From Nocardioides sp. Root190 (GTDB lineage Bacteria; Actinomycetota; Actinomycetes; Propionibacteriales; Nocardioidaceae), in NCBI RefSeq assembly GCF_001428565.1, contig NZ_LMIA01000009.1:948-64947 (forward strand): a stretch of 64,000 nt of DNA. The letters are read 5' to 3'. The position numbers and the translations under genes are program-made. The notes under the pieces were generated by a model, which did no database searches, had not been told where the DNA came from, and worked only from the letters and a program-made list of their open reading frames with translations. The stretch's first letter is position 1, and every line of letters begins with the position of its first letter. Below, piece by piece: positions 9,244 to 17,677 of this stretch.

Positions 9244-9743
9244 GAGCCCACCAGCCTCCGCGCGCGCTGCACCGCGTCCTCGAAGGTCGGCGCCGCGTCG
9301 ACGTCGGGCGCGAACTCGGGCGGGTACATCAGCTCGATCGCCTCGACGAGCTCCTGCGGCGCCCGGTCACGGAAGTCGGCCAGCGCCATGGTGCGGGCCG
9401 GGAGCGTGGTGACGGTGGCGACCCAGGACCGGACGATCTCGCTCAGCTGCTGGTGGCCGCCGCGTGCGCTCGTCCGGCCGTCCTGCACCCGGGCGACGAG
9501 CTCGTCGATCCGGGCGAGGTGCTCCGCACGCGCGTCCGGTACGTCGACCGGGGGTCCTGCGACGATCCGGACCCGGCGCGGCCGGGTGAACCACCACGAG
9601 GCCAGGTAGTAGAGGACGACCAGGACGAGCAGCGCGACGGCGATCCACAGCCACCGGTCGTCGTAGGCGACGGGCCCGGTGAACTCCTCCGGCATGCCGG
9701 GGACCTCGCCATCGAGGCCCTCGGCATCAGCGGCGCCGCGCAT
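9234..9743 (-). CDS. Single-pass membrane protein of MoxR/VWA operon, 169 aa
   Basis: One membrane helix (about residues 31-51, LWIAVALLVLVVLYYLASWWF) is followed by a soluble helical domain ending in MYPPEFAPD and an Arg-rich tail. The position between DUF58 and VWA genes is typical of DUF4381-like or BatC-like proteins. ATG at 9743 is chosen because GGAGAGG lies at the right distance upstream; it overlaps the end of the DUF58 gene by 17 bases. Function is inferred only from context: part of the MoxR-VWA complex. Confidence 0.7.
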   Translation of the reverse strand: MRGAADAEGLDGEVPGMPEEFTGPVAYDDRWLWIAVALLVLVVLYYLASWWFTRPRRVRIVAGPPVDVPDARAEHLARIDELVARVQDGRTSARGGHQQLSEIVRSWVATVTTLPARTMALADFRDRAPQELVEAIELMYPPEFAPDVDAAPTFEDAVQRARRLVGSWT

Positions 9744-10632
9744 GCCGGTGCCTCTCCAACAGCCGGTGGACGGCAGTGATCGCGGAGTCGGTGTCGCGGA
9801 CCCGCTCGTGCACCACGCCGAGCTGGTCGAGGCGACGCTGCAGCTGCTGCACCTCCTCGCCGACCAGGACGGCGAGCTCGCGGCGCAGGGCCTTGTCGTG
9901 GCGCAACCAGCCGGGCACCTCGGCGCTCGTGTCGACGTCGACCAGGCGCCGGTCGGCGACGGCGGGCTGGGTGGGGTCGATGTCGCCGATGGTCAGGAAG
10001 AGGACCTCGTGCTGGACGGTGAGGCGACGCAGCAGGTCGGCGCTCGCGGCGGAGATCGACGTCTCGTCGGAGATGACCACCAGGATGGTGCGGCGGCGGA
10101 CCGTGCGCACGACGTGGCGCAGCAGTCCGGCGAGGTCCGCGGCAGGCCCCTCAGGGGTGATGGCCTCGTGGGCGGCCATCAGCAGCCGCTCGAGGTGGAC
10201 CTCGCCACCCTTCGCCGGAGTGGCGTGGTGGCGCTCGGCGTCGCCGTGGACGAGGCTGACCAGGTCGCCGTGCTGCACGGCCAGCAGTCCCATCACGCCG
10301 GCCACGAAGACGGCGAGGTCCCGCTTGGAGACCGACGCGTCGTTCATCGCCGCCATGCTCCGCCCGGTGGAGATGCACAGCTGCACGGTGTGCTTGCGCT
10401 CTGCGACGTAACGACGGACCAGGACCTGGCGGCTGCGCGCGGACGCCTTCCAGTCGATGTCCTTCACGTCGTCACCGCGGACGTACTCCCGCAGGTCGTT
10501 GAAGTCGATGCCGCGCCCCACGTGGATCGCGGCGTAGTCGCCCTCCAGGAGGCCGCGGACCTTGCGGTGGGCGTGGATCGACAGGCGCGACTTGATCCTC
10601 GCCAGGTGGGCCGTCCGCGCGGGGTGGGTCAT
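9727..10632 (-). CDS. DUF58 domain protein, 301 aa
   Basis: The DUF58 signature is clear: RGIDFNDLREYVRGDD followed by IDWKASAR (about residues 40-65). The fold is VWA-like, but the motif after it reads ISTGRSM rather than DxSxS, so metal binding is doubtful. No membrane segment is seen. The start overlaps the MoxR gene by 4 bases. DUF58 proteins are regular partners of MoxR ATPases; the biochemical role is unknown. Confidence 0.88.
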   Translation of the reverse strand: MTHPARTAHLARIKSRLSIHAHRKVRGLLEGDYAAIHVGRGIDFNDLREYVRGDDVKDIDWKASARSRQVLVRRYVAERKHTVQLCISTGRSMAAMNDASVSKRDLAVFVAGVMGLLAVQHGDLVSLVHGDAERHHATPAKGGEVHLERLLMAAHEAITPEGPAADLAGLLRHVVRTVRRRTILVVISDETSISAASADLLRRLTVQHEVLFLTIGDIDPTQPAVADRRLVDVDTSAEVPGWLRHDKALRRELAVLVGEEVQQLQRRLDQLGVVHERVRDTDSAITAVHRLLERHRHARRR

Positions 10633-11657
10633 GGCGTCGGGACCGCCCGGAACACGGCGTCGATCACCGTCTCCGGGCGCACCCGGTCGGCCAGCGCCTC
10701 GAAGCTGAGGTGGATCCGGTGGCGCAGGACGCTGTGCCGCAGCTCGCGGACGTCCTCGGGGATGACGTAGTGACGGCCCTGGACCACGGCCATCGCTCGC
10801 GCGGCCTGGAAGAAGGCGATCGAGCCACGGGGGCTCGCGCCGATCTCGACGTAGTTGCCCAGCTCGGGGCCGAGGACCTCGCCGACGTTGCGGGTGGCCC
10901 GCACGAGGGAGACGACGTAACGGCGGATCGCCGGGTCGACGTACACACGTCGGACCAGGTCCTGGAGCTCGGCGACCTCGGCGGTGCTCGCGACGGCGTC
11001 GATGCCGGTCATGTGCTGGCCGAGCGTGCCGTCGTCGATCCGCTCGAGCACCATCAGCTCGTCGTCCTCGCCGGGGTAGTCGACGATCTCCTTGAGCAGG
11101 AAGCGGTCCATCTGCGCGTGCGGGAGGACGTAGGTGCCCTCCTCCTCGATCGGGTTCTGCGTCGCGAGCACCATGAAGGGGTCGGGCAACGGGTGGATCG
11201 TCCCGGCGATCGAGGTCTGCCGCTCCTGCATCGCCTCCAGCAGCGCGGACTGCGTCTTGGCGCTCGCGCGGTTGATCTCGTCGAGGAGCACGAAGTTCGC
11301 ATGCACCGGACCGAGCTGGGTCTCGAACTCGTGGTTGCGGGGGTCGTAGACCTGGGTGCCGATGATGTCGCTGGGCAGCAGGTCGGGCGTGCACTGGATC
11401 CGCGCGAACCGGGCGTCGATCGCCTGCGCCAGTGTCGCGGACGCGAGCGTCTTGGCCAGGCCGGGCACGCTCTCGAGGAGCACGTGCCCCTCGGCGAGCA
11501 ACGTCACCAGGAGAGCGGTGCGGACGCGGTGCTGGCCGACCACGCGGCTCGAGAAGGCCTCGGAGATCCGGCTGATCGAGTCCGTCGCCCGCTCGAGTTC
11601 ATCGGCCGTCAGGGGGCCGTCGGAGTCGGCGGGCGCGCGGCGCACGGTGGCGGTCAT
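10629..11657 (-). CDS. MoxR-family AAA+ ATPase, 342 aa
   Basis: This is a MoxR-type AAA+ chaperone-like ATPase. The P-loop reads ESVPGLAKT (residues 62-70), the Walker B region FVLLDEIN (122-129), and sensor 1 follows in ATQNPIEEEGTY. It is the first gene of a six-gene operon with DUF58, a small membrane protein, two VWA proteins and a TPR protein. MoxR proteins act with VWA partners in cofactor insertion or protein maturation. Because it neighbours the cox operon, a CoxD-like maturation role was considered but is not supported beyond proximity. Confidence 0.9.
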   Translation of the reverse strand: MTATVRRAPADSDGPLTADELERATDSISRISEAFSSRVVGQHRVRTALLVTLLAEGHVLLESVPGLAKTLASATLAQAIDARFARIQCTPDLLPSDIIGTQVYDPRNHEFETQLGPVHANFVLLDEINRASAKTQSALLEAMQERQTSIAGTIHPLPDPFMVLATQNPIEEEGTYVLPHAQMDRFLLKEIVDYPGEDDELMVLERIDDGTLGQHMTGIDAVASTAEVAELQDLVRRVYVDPAIRRYVVSLVRATRNVGEVLGPELGNYVEIGASPRGSIAFFQAARAMAVVQGRHYVIPEDVRELRHSVLRHRIHLSFEALADRVRPETVIDAVFRAVPTP

Positions 11658-11686
11658 GGCGCCAACCTACCCAGCGCTCGGCAACC

Positions 11687-12511
11687 TCACCCTCGTGCGA
11701 GCAGACGGTTTCTCAGGGCGTCGTCGCGACGCAGCCGGGCCAGGTCGCGTTCCCGGCGTTCGGCGACGATCGCAGCGAGGACGAGCTCCGGCGGTGCCCC
11801 TGCCGGAGGCGGCGGCGCGACGTGCGGGAGCACGTCCGCGAGCAGGGCCTGGCCGACCCGCTCGCGCGACACCGGGTCGAGGGTGGGGAGCCGACCGAGG
11901 AACTGGCGTACGGCGAGCGCAGTCCCGGTCGGCAGCGCCGCGAGGTCCGTACGCCGTGCCCAGGCGTGCAGCTGGGGAGGCATGGTCGGCGGCATCGGGA
12001 GTCGCAGCGGGACACGGTCGCGCACGACGTAGGTTCCTGCGGCGTAGTCGCCCAGTCGCTTGCCCCGCGAGCTCAGCATGATCGAGAAGAAGGCGGGCGC
12101 ACCGCTGAGGGCGTAGATCTCGACGAAGCCGATCAGGGCCCGTACCAGTGCGTGGTGGAAGCTGATCGGCCCGCCGTCGTCGCGCACGGTGCGCAGGCCC
12201 AGCGCGATCTTGCCGACCGAGCGTCCGCGGCTCAGCGTCTCGACCGTCGCCGGGATGGCGAGGAAGGTCAGGATCGAGGCGAGCACGGTCGCGGCGAGGA
12301 ACAGTGCCTCGTCGCCGAAGGGGATCGTGGCGATCGCCAGGACGATGTAGAGCACCACGAACGAGATGATCGTGACCAGGACGTCCAGGATGCCGCTGGC
12401 CAGCCGCAGTCCGAGCGAGGCGGCGGGCAGGTCGAGCGCGACCCCCTCCCCGGTGACGAGGTCATCGGAGGTGACGGTCGCGAAGTCGGAAGGACGCACG
12501 GGCTGGGACAT
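11687..12511 (-). CDS. RDD family membrane protein, 274 aa
   Basis: Three or four hydrophobic segments lie in the first 150 residues (ILDVLVTIISFVVLYIVLAI and ATVLASILTFLAIPATV). RDD features are RLASGILD, the GRSVGKIALGLR loop and KRLGDYAAGTYVV. A C-terminal soluble tail rich in Arg and Pro extends past the domain. RDD proteins are small transport-like or envelope proteins of uncertain function. The gene is divergent from the SpoIIM-like gene with a 36-base gap holding both promoters, a pairing seen next to MoxR-DUF58 genes in many actinobacteria. Confidence 0.85.
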   Translation of the reverse strand: MSQPVRPSDFATVTSDDLVTGEGVALDLPAASLGLRLASGILDVLVTIISFVVLYIVLAIATIPFGDEALFLAATVLASILTFLAIPATVETLSRGRSVGKIALGLRTVRDDGGPISFHHALVRALIGFVEIYALSGAPAFFSIMLSSRGKRLGDYAAGTYVVRDRVPLRLPMPPTMPPQLHAWARRTDLAALPTGTALAVRQFLGRLPTLDPVSRERVGQALLADVLPHVAPPPPAGAPPELVLAAIVAERRERDLARLRRDDALRNRLLARG

Positions 12512-12547
12512 CGGGAGCAGCCTACGGTGGTCCCGTACCCTGACGGC

Positions 12548-13552
12548 GTGCCGCGCCTCGACCTCGATGCCTACGTGGCCGCCCATTCCTACTCGTGGGC
12601 GCGCCTCGAGCAGCTCGTGCGCCAGCGGCGGCGCAGCGGCGCGGAGTCCGACGAGCTGGTCGACCGCTACCAGCAGGTCGCGACCCACCTGTCCGTGGTG
12701 CGGACCTCGGCGCCCGACGGCGAGCTGGTCGCCTACCTCTCCTCGCTGCTGGGCCGGGCCCGGATCGCGATGCTCACCGCCCGGGTCCCCAGCTGGCGCG
12801 GGGTGCTGCACTTCTTCACCGACCGGTTCCCGGCCGCGCTCTACCGGATGCGGTACTGGTGGCTCGGCTGCCTGGCGGGCAACGTCGTCGCGATCGCGAT
12901 CATGATGATCTGGCTCGCGCGCCACCCCGAGGTCGAGCAGAACATGGTCTCGCCGCAGGAGATCGACCAGCTGGTCAACAACGACTTCGAGAGCTACTAC
13001 AGCGAGAACGCCGCCGGTGCCTTCGCCACCCGCGTGTGGCTCAACAACACGTGGGTCTCGGCGCTCTGCATCGCGCTCGGGATCCTCGGTGCGCCGGTGA
13101 TCTGGCTGCTTTTCCAGAACGTCGCCAACCTCGCGATCGTCGGCTCGATCATGGTGCGCCACGACCGCGGCGAGCTGTTCTGGGGCCTGATCATCCCGCA
13201 CGGCCTGCTCGAGCTCACCTGCGTCTTCGTCGCCGGCGGCGTCGGCCTCCGCATGTTCTGGTCGTGGATCGAACCAGGTCAGCTCAGTCGCGCCGCAGCA
13301 CTCGCACGGGCCGGCCGCACAGCGGTCACCGTCGCCCTCGGCCTCGGCGTGGTGCTGCTGATCAGCGGCATCGTCGAGGCGTTCGTGACGCCCTCACCCC
13401 TGCCCACCTGGGCGCGCATCGCCATCGGCATCCTGGCCGAGGTCGCCTTCCTGGCCTACGTGTTCGTGCTCGGCCGGGCCGCGGTGGCCCGCGGCGCGAC
13501 CGGCGACATCGGCGCCGAGCTCCTCGAGGACCGGGTCGCGACCCAGGCCTGA
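12548..13552 (+). CDS. Stage II sporulation protein M-like membrane protein, 334 aa
   Basis: The N-terminal 100 residues are soluble and helical (DLDAYVAAHSYSWARLEQL). Several membrane helices follow, typical of the SpoIIM/DUF95 family: about residues 110-125, 170-190, 215-240, 260-280 and 285-310. The conserved IIPHGLLEL segment lies between helices. In Bacillus SpoIIM is part of an engulfment complex, but in non-sporulating actinobacteria the homologue sits with RDD and MoxR genes and has another, unknown role. The start is GTG at 12548. It converges with the DUF58 gene, leaving only 4 bases. Confidence 0.85.
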   Translation: MPRLDLDAYVAAHSYSWARLEQLVRQRRRSGAESDELVDRYQQVATHLSVVRTSAPDGELVAYLSSLLGRARIAMLTARVPSWRGVLHFFTDRFPAALYRMRYWWLGCLAGNVVAIAIMMIWLARHPEVEQNMVSPQEIDQLVNNDFESYYSENAAGAFATRVWLNNTWVSALCIALGILGAPVIWLLFQNVANLAIVGSIMVRHDRGELFWGLIIPHGLLELTCVFVAGGVGLRMFWSWIEPGQLSRAAALARAGRTAVTVALGLGVVLLISGIVEAFVTPSPLPTWARIAIGILAEVAFLAYVFVLGRAAVARGATGDIGAELLEDRVATQA

Positions 13553-13556
13553 GGGT

Positions 13557-14888
13557 CTACAGCAGTCCCTGCGCCTTCAGGTGCAGGTAGTGGTCGGCCA
13601 GGGCCGGCGGCAGCTGGGCCGCATCGGCGTCGACGACGTCGACACCCAGGCCGGCCAGCACCTCGCGCATCCGCGAACGGCGCTCCAGCTCGTGCTGGGC
13701 CGCTGCGGCGTCGTACACGTCATCGGCGGTGGGTCGTGCCACCGAACCGAGGTCGCTGAGGCGGCCCAGCTCGGGGTCGCGCACCGAGGCGAGCACCACC
13801 CGGTGGTGCCGGGTCAGGGTCGGCAGGACCGGGAGCAGTCCGTCGGCGATCGCGGACGGCTCGAGCGCCGTCAGCAGGACGACGAGGGCTCGCTGGCGGC
13901 CCAGCCCCTGGACCGCGCCGGCCAGGGCGTCCCAGTCCGCCTCGACGAGCACGGGGTCGAGGTCGGCCATCTGCTCCTGCAGGCGGGCGGCGACGTCGCG
14001 CACGCCGTGGACCCGCTGGCGGGCCCGGACCCGGCGGTCGCCGGCGAGGAAGTCGATGCGGTCCCCGGCGCGCGACGCGAGCGCCCCGAGCAGCAGGGCG
14101 GCGTCCATGGCGGCGTCGAGGCGCGGCATGCCGTCGGCCGCGTCCTCACCGACGGCGCGGGCCACCCGGCCGGCCGAGGTGCGGGAGGTGTCGAGGACGA
14201 TCACCACCCGGCGGTCGCGCTCGGGCTGCCAGGTGCGCACCACCACGTGCGCGGTGCGGGCCGACGCGCGCCAGTCGATGGAGCGGACGTCGTCGCCGCG
14301 GACGTACTCCCGCAGTGAGTCGAACTCGGTGCCCTGCCCGCGGACCCGGACCGCCGCGCGGCCGTCGAGGTCGCGCAGCCTCGCCAGCCGGGAGGGCAGG
14401 TGCTTGCGGGACTCGAACGGTGGCAGCGCGCGCACGGTGCCCGGGACGTCGTACGTCCGCTGGAGGCCGGCCAGTCCGAGCGGTCCCCACGAGCGGACCG
14501 TCACGCCGGCGGCGTGCAGGTCGCCGCGTCGACGGGGGAGCAGGGGAGTCGTCAGGCGGCGCTGCTCCCCGGCGGGGAGCCGGAGCCGGTGCCGGTTGGC
14601 GGTGGCACCTGCCGAGGGCTGCCATGCGTCGCGGACCTGGACCCGGACGCCGCGGGTGCCCTCGTTGGCGACGAGCAGGCTCGCGGTCGCGGGGTCACCG
14701 AGGCGGACCGTGCCCGGCTCGCGACGGCTGGTCCGCAGGGTGGCCGGACGCGGGGTCAGCAGCAGGTCGGCGCCGATGACCAGGACGACGCCGAGCAGCC
14801 AGAGCAGCACCGTGCCCGGTTGCGGGCGCAGCACCACCGCTGCGAGCCCCAGCAGGAGCAGCAGTGGAACGCGACCGGAGATGACCAT
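13557..14888 (-). CDS. DUF58 domain membrane protein, 443 aa
   Basis: Two closely spaced membrane helices lie at the N-terminus (residues 6-21 and 26-44), followed by an Ig-like linker domain. The DUF58 signature is TEFDSLREYVRGDD then SIDWRASAR (around residues 205-230). The VWA-like strand reads VIVLDTSRTS, keeping an Asp but altered at the final serine. It is longer than the other DUF58 protein in the window and belongs to the second MoxR module; the gap to the MoxR stop is 16 bases. Confidence 0.88.
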   Translation of the reverse strand: MVISGRVPLLLLLGLAAVVLRPQPGTVLLWLLGVVLVIGADLLLTPRPATLRTSRREPGTVRLGDPATASLLVANEGTRGVRVQVRDAWQPSAGATANRHRLRLPAGEQRRLTTPLLPRRRGDLHAAGVTVRSWGPLGLAGLQRTYDVPGTVRALPPFESRKHLPSRLARLRDLDGRAAVRVRGQGTEFDSLREYVRGDDVRSIDWRASARTAHVVVRTWQPERDRRVVIVLDTSRTSAGRVARAVGEDAADGMPRLDAAMDAALLLGALASRAGDRIDFLAGDRRVRARQRVHGVRDVAARLQEQMADLDPVLVEADWDALAGAVQGLGRQRALVVLLTALEPSAIADGLLPVLPTLTRHHRVVLASVRDPELGRLSDLGSVARPTADDVYDAAAAQHELERRSRMREVLAGLGVDVVDADAAQLPPALADHYLHLKAQGLL

Positions 14889-14904
14889 CGGGGACCGGGC
14901 GGTG

Positions 14905-15897
14905 TCAGCGGGGGACGGGGACGGAGGCGATGGCCGAGGCCAGCACCTGGGCCACGTCGACGCCCTCGAGCTCGGCCTCGGGCCGCAGCCCGAGCCGGTG
15001 GACCAGCGCGGCCTGGGCCAATGCCTTGACGTCGTCGGGGGTCACGAAGTCCCGGCCGGACAGCCAGGCCCACGCGCGGGCGGCCCGCAGCAGTGCGGTG
15101 GCACCACGCGGACTGACGCCGAGCGAGAGACTGGGGGACTGTCGCGTCGCGCGGGCGATGTCGACGATGTACGCCGCCACCTCGGGCGCGACCTGGACCC
15201 GCTTGACCGCCGCCTGCCCGGCCTCGAGGTCGGCGCCGCTCGCCACGGCCCGGACACCGGCGCCCGCGACGTCGCGCGGGTCGAACCCGGACGCGTGGCG
15301 GGACAGGATGGTGACCTCGTCCTCGCGCGGCGGGATCGGCAGGACCACCTTGAGCAGGAACCGGTCCAGCTGCGCCTCGGGCAGCGGGTAGGTCCCCTCG
15401 AACTCGACCGGGTTCTGCGTGGCGGCGACGAGGAACGGGCGCGGCAGCGGGCGGGTCACGCCATCGGCGGACACCTGCCCCTCCTCCATGGCCTCGAGCA
15501 GCGCGGACTGCGTCTTCGGGGGCGTCCGGTTGATCTCGTCGGCCAGCAGGAGGTTGGTGAAGATCGGGCCCTCCCGGAAGCTGAGCTCTCCGGCGCGGGT
15601 CCCGTCGATCACGAGCGAGCCGGTGATGTCGCCCGGCATGAGGTCCGGCGTGAACTGCACGCGCCGGGTCTCGACCGAGAGGCTCGCGGCGAGGGTACGC
15701 ACGAGCAGGGTCTTGGCGGTGCCGGGGACCCCCTCCATCAGCACGTGGCCGCCGCAGAGCAGGGCGACGATCAGTCCGGAGACAGCGGCGTCCTGGCCGA
15801 CGACGGCCTTCGCGACCTCCTGTCGTACGGCGAGCAGCCGCTCGCGCAGCTCCCTGTCGTCGGGCGTCTTGCTCCAGTCGATCTGGTCGGTGGTCAT
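14905..15897 (-). CDS. MoxR-family AAA+ ATPase, 330 aa
   Basis: A second MoxR ATPase. The P-loop is GVPGTAKT (residues 56-63), Walker B is LLLADEIN, and the sensor region is ATQNPVEFEGTYPLPEAQ. It differs clearly from the first MoxR, so this is an ancient paralogue rather than a recent duplicate. The start overlaps the DUF4350 gene stop by 4 bases. The order DUF4129-DUF4350-MoxR-DUF58 is common in actinobacteria and implies one complex at the membrane. The client protein is unknown. Confidence 0.92.
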   Translation of the reverse strand: MTTDQIDWSKTPDDRELRERLLAVRQEVAKAVVGQDAAVSGLIVALLCGGHVLMEGVPGTAKTLLVRTLAASLSVETRRVQFTPDLMPGDITGSLVIDGTRAGELSFREGPIFTNLLLADEINRTPPKTQSALLEAMEEGQVSADGVTRPLPRPFLVAATQNPVEFEGTYPLPEAQLDRFLLKVVLPIPPREDEVTILSRHASGFDPRDVAGAGVRAVASGADLEAGQAAVKRVQVAPEVAAYIVDIARATRQSPSLSLGVSPRGATALLRAARAWAWLSGRDFVTPDDVKALAQAALVHRLGLRPEAELEGVDVAQVLASAIASVPVPR

Positions 15898-17048
15898 CCT
15901 CGTCGTACCTCTCTCCTGAGTCGGGCGAGCTCCTCGGCGAGCCGGACCAGGTCCTGGTCGCTCGCCGGTGGGCGGTGGTCGTTGAGCAGGGTGTCGAGCG
16001 GCTCGGCGGCGACCCCCAGGTGGCGGGCGGCGGCCTCGACGACGGCGGCCGGCTCGGCGCGGCGGTCGAGCCGCAGCCGGGCTGCGAGGTCGTTGCGTGC
16101 GGCACGGCGCAGGGAGCGCGCGACGTGCTCGCGGTCCCCGCTGCGGCGATACATCCGGCCGCGGCTCCGGGCGGTCTCGACGGCACGTACGACGACCGGG
16201 AGCGGCTCGGTCGACAGCGGGCCCAGCCGGCGGGCACGCCACAGCACGAGCGCGACGAGCGCGAGGGCCGTGAGCCACAGGCCCGGGCCGATCCAGCGGG
16301 GCAGCAGGGAGGAGATGGCCACGGCCTCGTCGGCCTCGGCGTCGGTGGGGTCCGGGACGTACCACACGAGGCGATCGGTGCCGCCCGCGAGCCGCAGCGC
16401 GATCGCGGCGTTGTCGGCGCGGGTGACCTGGTCGTTGCCGAGGGCGTCGCCGGCCCCGAAGAGCACCAGGTTCTCGCCGCTCACCTCGGCGAGGGCGCTG
16501 CCGCCCGATGCCGCGAAGCAGGCGGCGCCGTCGAGCGGTCCGCCCGCACCGTCGTCGCTGAGGACGGTCAGCTGGTCGACCTCGAGGCGCAGCCCGTCGA
16601 GCCCGTCGAACCCGTCGAGCCCCGGGCTCCCGGTGCACTCGGCGTCGAGCGCGTCGGGGAACACGGTGATCGCCTGCAGGTCCTTGTTGATCTCGCGGAC
16701 GAGGGCGTAGGCGGGGTCGACCAGCACGATCCGGCCCGCCGTCGCACTGTTGCGCATCCGCTCCAGGGTGCTGGGGGACAGACCATCGGTCGCCGTCACG
16801 AGGACCGTCGTGCGGTCGTCGATCGCCGTCTCGTCGAACACCTCGGCCGAGCGGACGACCTCGACGTCGACGCCCTCGTCCTCCAGCACCTCGGCGAGCG
16901 CCTGCGCGCCCTCCGGACCGGGATTGCGGGGGTCCAGGGGGGTGGGGTACCGCTCGGAACCGTTCGTCGTCCACACCGCCACCCCGAGGGCGAGGAGCAG
17001 CGCGATCCCGATCAGCAGCCAGCCGCGGACCGGACGGGGTCCACTCAT
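15894..17048 (-). CDS. DUF4350 domain membrane protein, 384 aa
   Basis: An N-terminal helix (about residues 9-26) leads to an extracytoplasmic DUF4350 domain with NPGPEGAQALAEVLEDEGV and a VLVTATDGLSP strand. A second membrane helix (about 262-282) and a cytoplasmic Arg-rich helical tail follow. The middle contains a tandem Gly-Leu-Asp-Gly run coded by near-identical 9-base units around 16590-16620. The gene overlaps MoxR downstream and DUF4129 upstream by 4 bases each. Function is inferred only from the module: a membrane partner of MoxR/DUF58. Confidence 0.8.
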   Translation of the reverse strand: MSGPRPVRGWLLIGIALLLALGVAVWTTNGSERYPTPLDPRNPGPEGAQALAEVLEDEGVDVEVVRSAEVFDETAIDDRTTVLVTATDGLSPSTLERMRNSATAGRIVLVDPAYALVREINKDLQAITVFPDALDAECTGSPGLDGFDGLDGLRLEVDQLTVLSDDGAGGPLDGAACFAASGGSALAEVSGENLVLFGAGDALGNDQVTRADNAAIALRLAGGTDRLVWYVPDPTDAEADEAVAISSLLPRWIGPGLWLTALALVALVLWRARRLGPLSTEPLPVVVRAVETARSRGRMYRRSGDREHVARSLRRAARNDLAARLRLDRRAEPAAVVEAAARHLGVAAEPLDTLLNDHRPPASDQDLVRLAEELARLRREVRRG

Positions 17049-17677
17049 CGGCGCACCGCCCGGCCGGTGAGGAGGTCGTCGAGCTGCAGCAGCTCGACCG
17101 CCTGTTCACGGTGGGCCGCCCGCTCGCCGTACAACGTGAGGTCGAAGAGGTCCGCGCCGTGGTGGACCGCGACCGCGTGGGCCGGGAACTCCGCGGCCAG
17201 GACCCGGGCCAGCTCGTGTGCGGTGGCCTGCGGCACCTCTTCGATGCGGTGGCGCTCGACCTGACGCACGGCCATCGCGCGGAACGCGTCGACCAGCGCA
17301 CTCGAGGCGTCCCCGGCGGCGAGGGCGGCCTCGGCGCGGGCCCGCAGCTCGTCGGCGGTGATCACCTCGTCGGTCAGTGCCGGGGTGGCGGTGCCGTCGC
17401 CGCGCGCGGTACGACGGGCGCGGGACACGATGAGCATCACCGCCACGGCCAGCAGGACGGCGACGAGCACCGCGATCGCCGCGGTCACCGGCGGCGAGCC
17501 GGACGCCCCGTTGATGCTGTCCGAGATCAGCCGGTCCAGCCAGTTCGAGACCCGCTCGAGCAGGTTGGCGTCGTAGTACTTCGGGTCGGCGAGCTCGCGC
17601 CGCAGCAGGCCGCGCGCCTCGTCGCCGCTCGGGTCGAGCGGCGGGTCGAGGCGGGGGAGGAGCGCGAGCAGGGACAT
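17045..17677 (-). CDS. DUF4129 domain membrane protein, 210 aa
   Basis: A soluble N-terminal segment (LDPSGDEARGLLRRELADPKY) is followed by a single membrane helix (about residues 62-85) and a C-terminal DUF4129 domain. The domain ends in the typical TLYGERAAHREQAVELLQLDD helix. Proteins with this domain accompany MoxR-DUF58 genes; some related domains are found in transglutaminase-like proteins, but no catalytic triad is present here. It is second in the operon after the multi-pass protein, whose stop it abuts. Confidence 0.8.
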   Translation of the reverse strand: MSLLALLPRLDPPLDPSGDEARGLLRRELADPKYYDANLLERVSNWLDRLISDSINGASGSPPVTAAIAVLVAVLLAVAVMLIVSRARRTARGDGTATPALTDEVITADELRARAEAALAAGDASSALVDAFRAMAVRQVERHRIEEVPQATAHELARVLAAEFPAHAVAVHHGADLFDLTLYGERAAHREQAVELLQLDDLLTGRAVRR

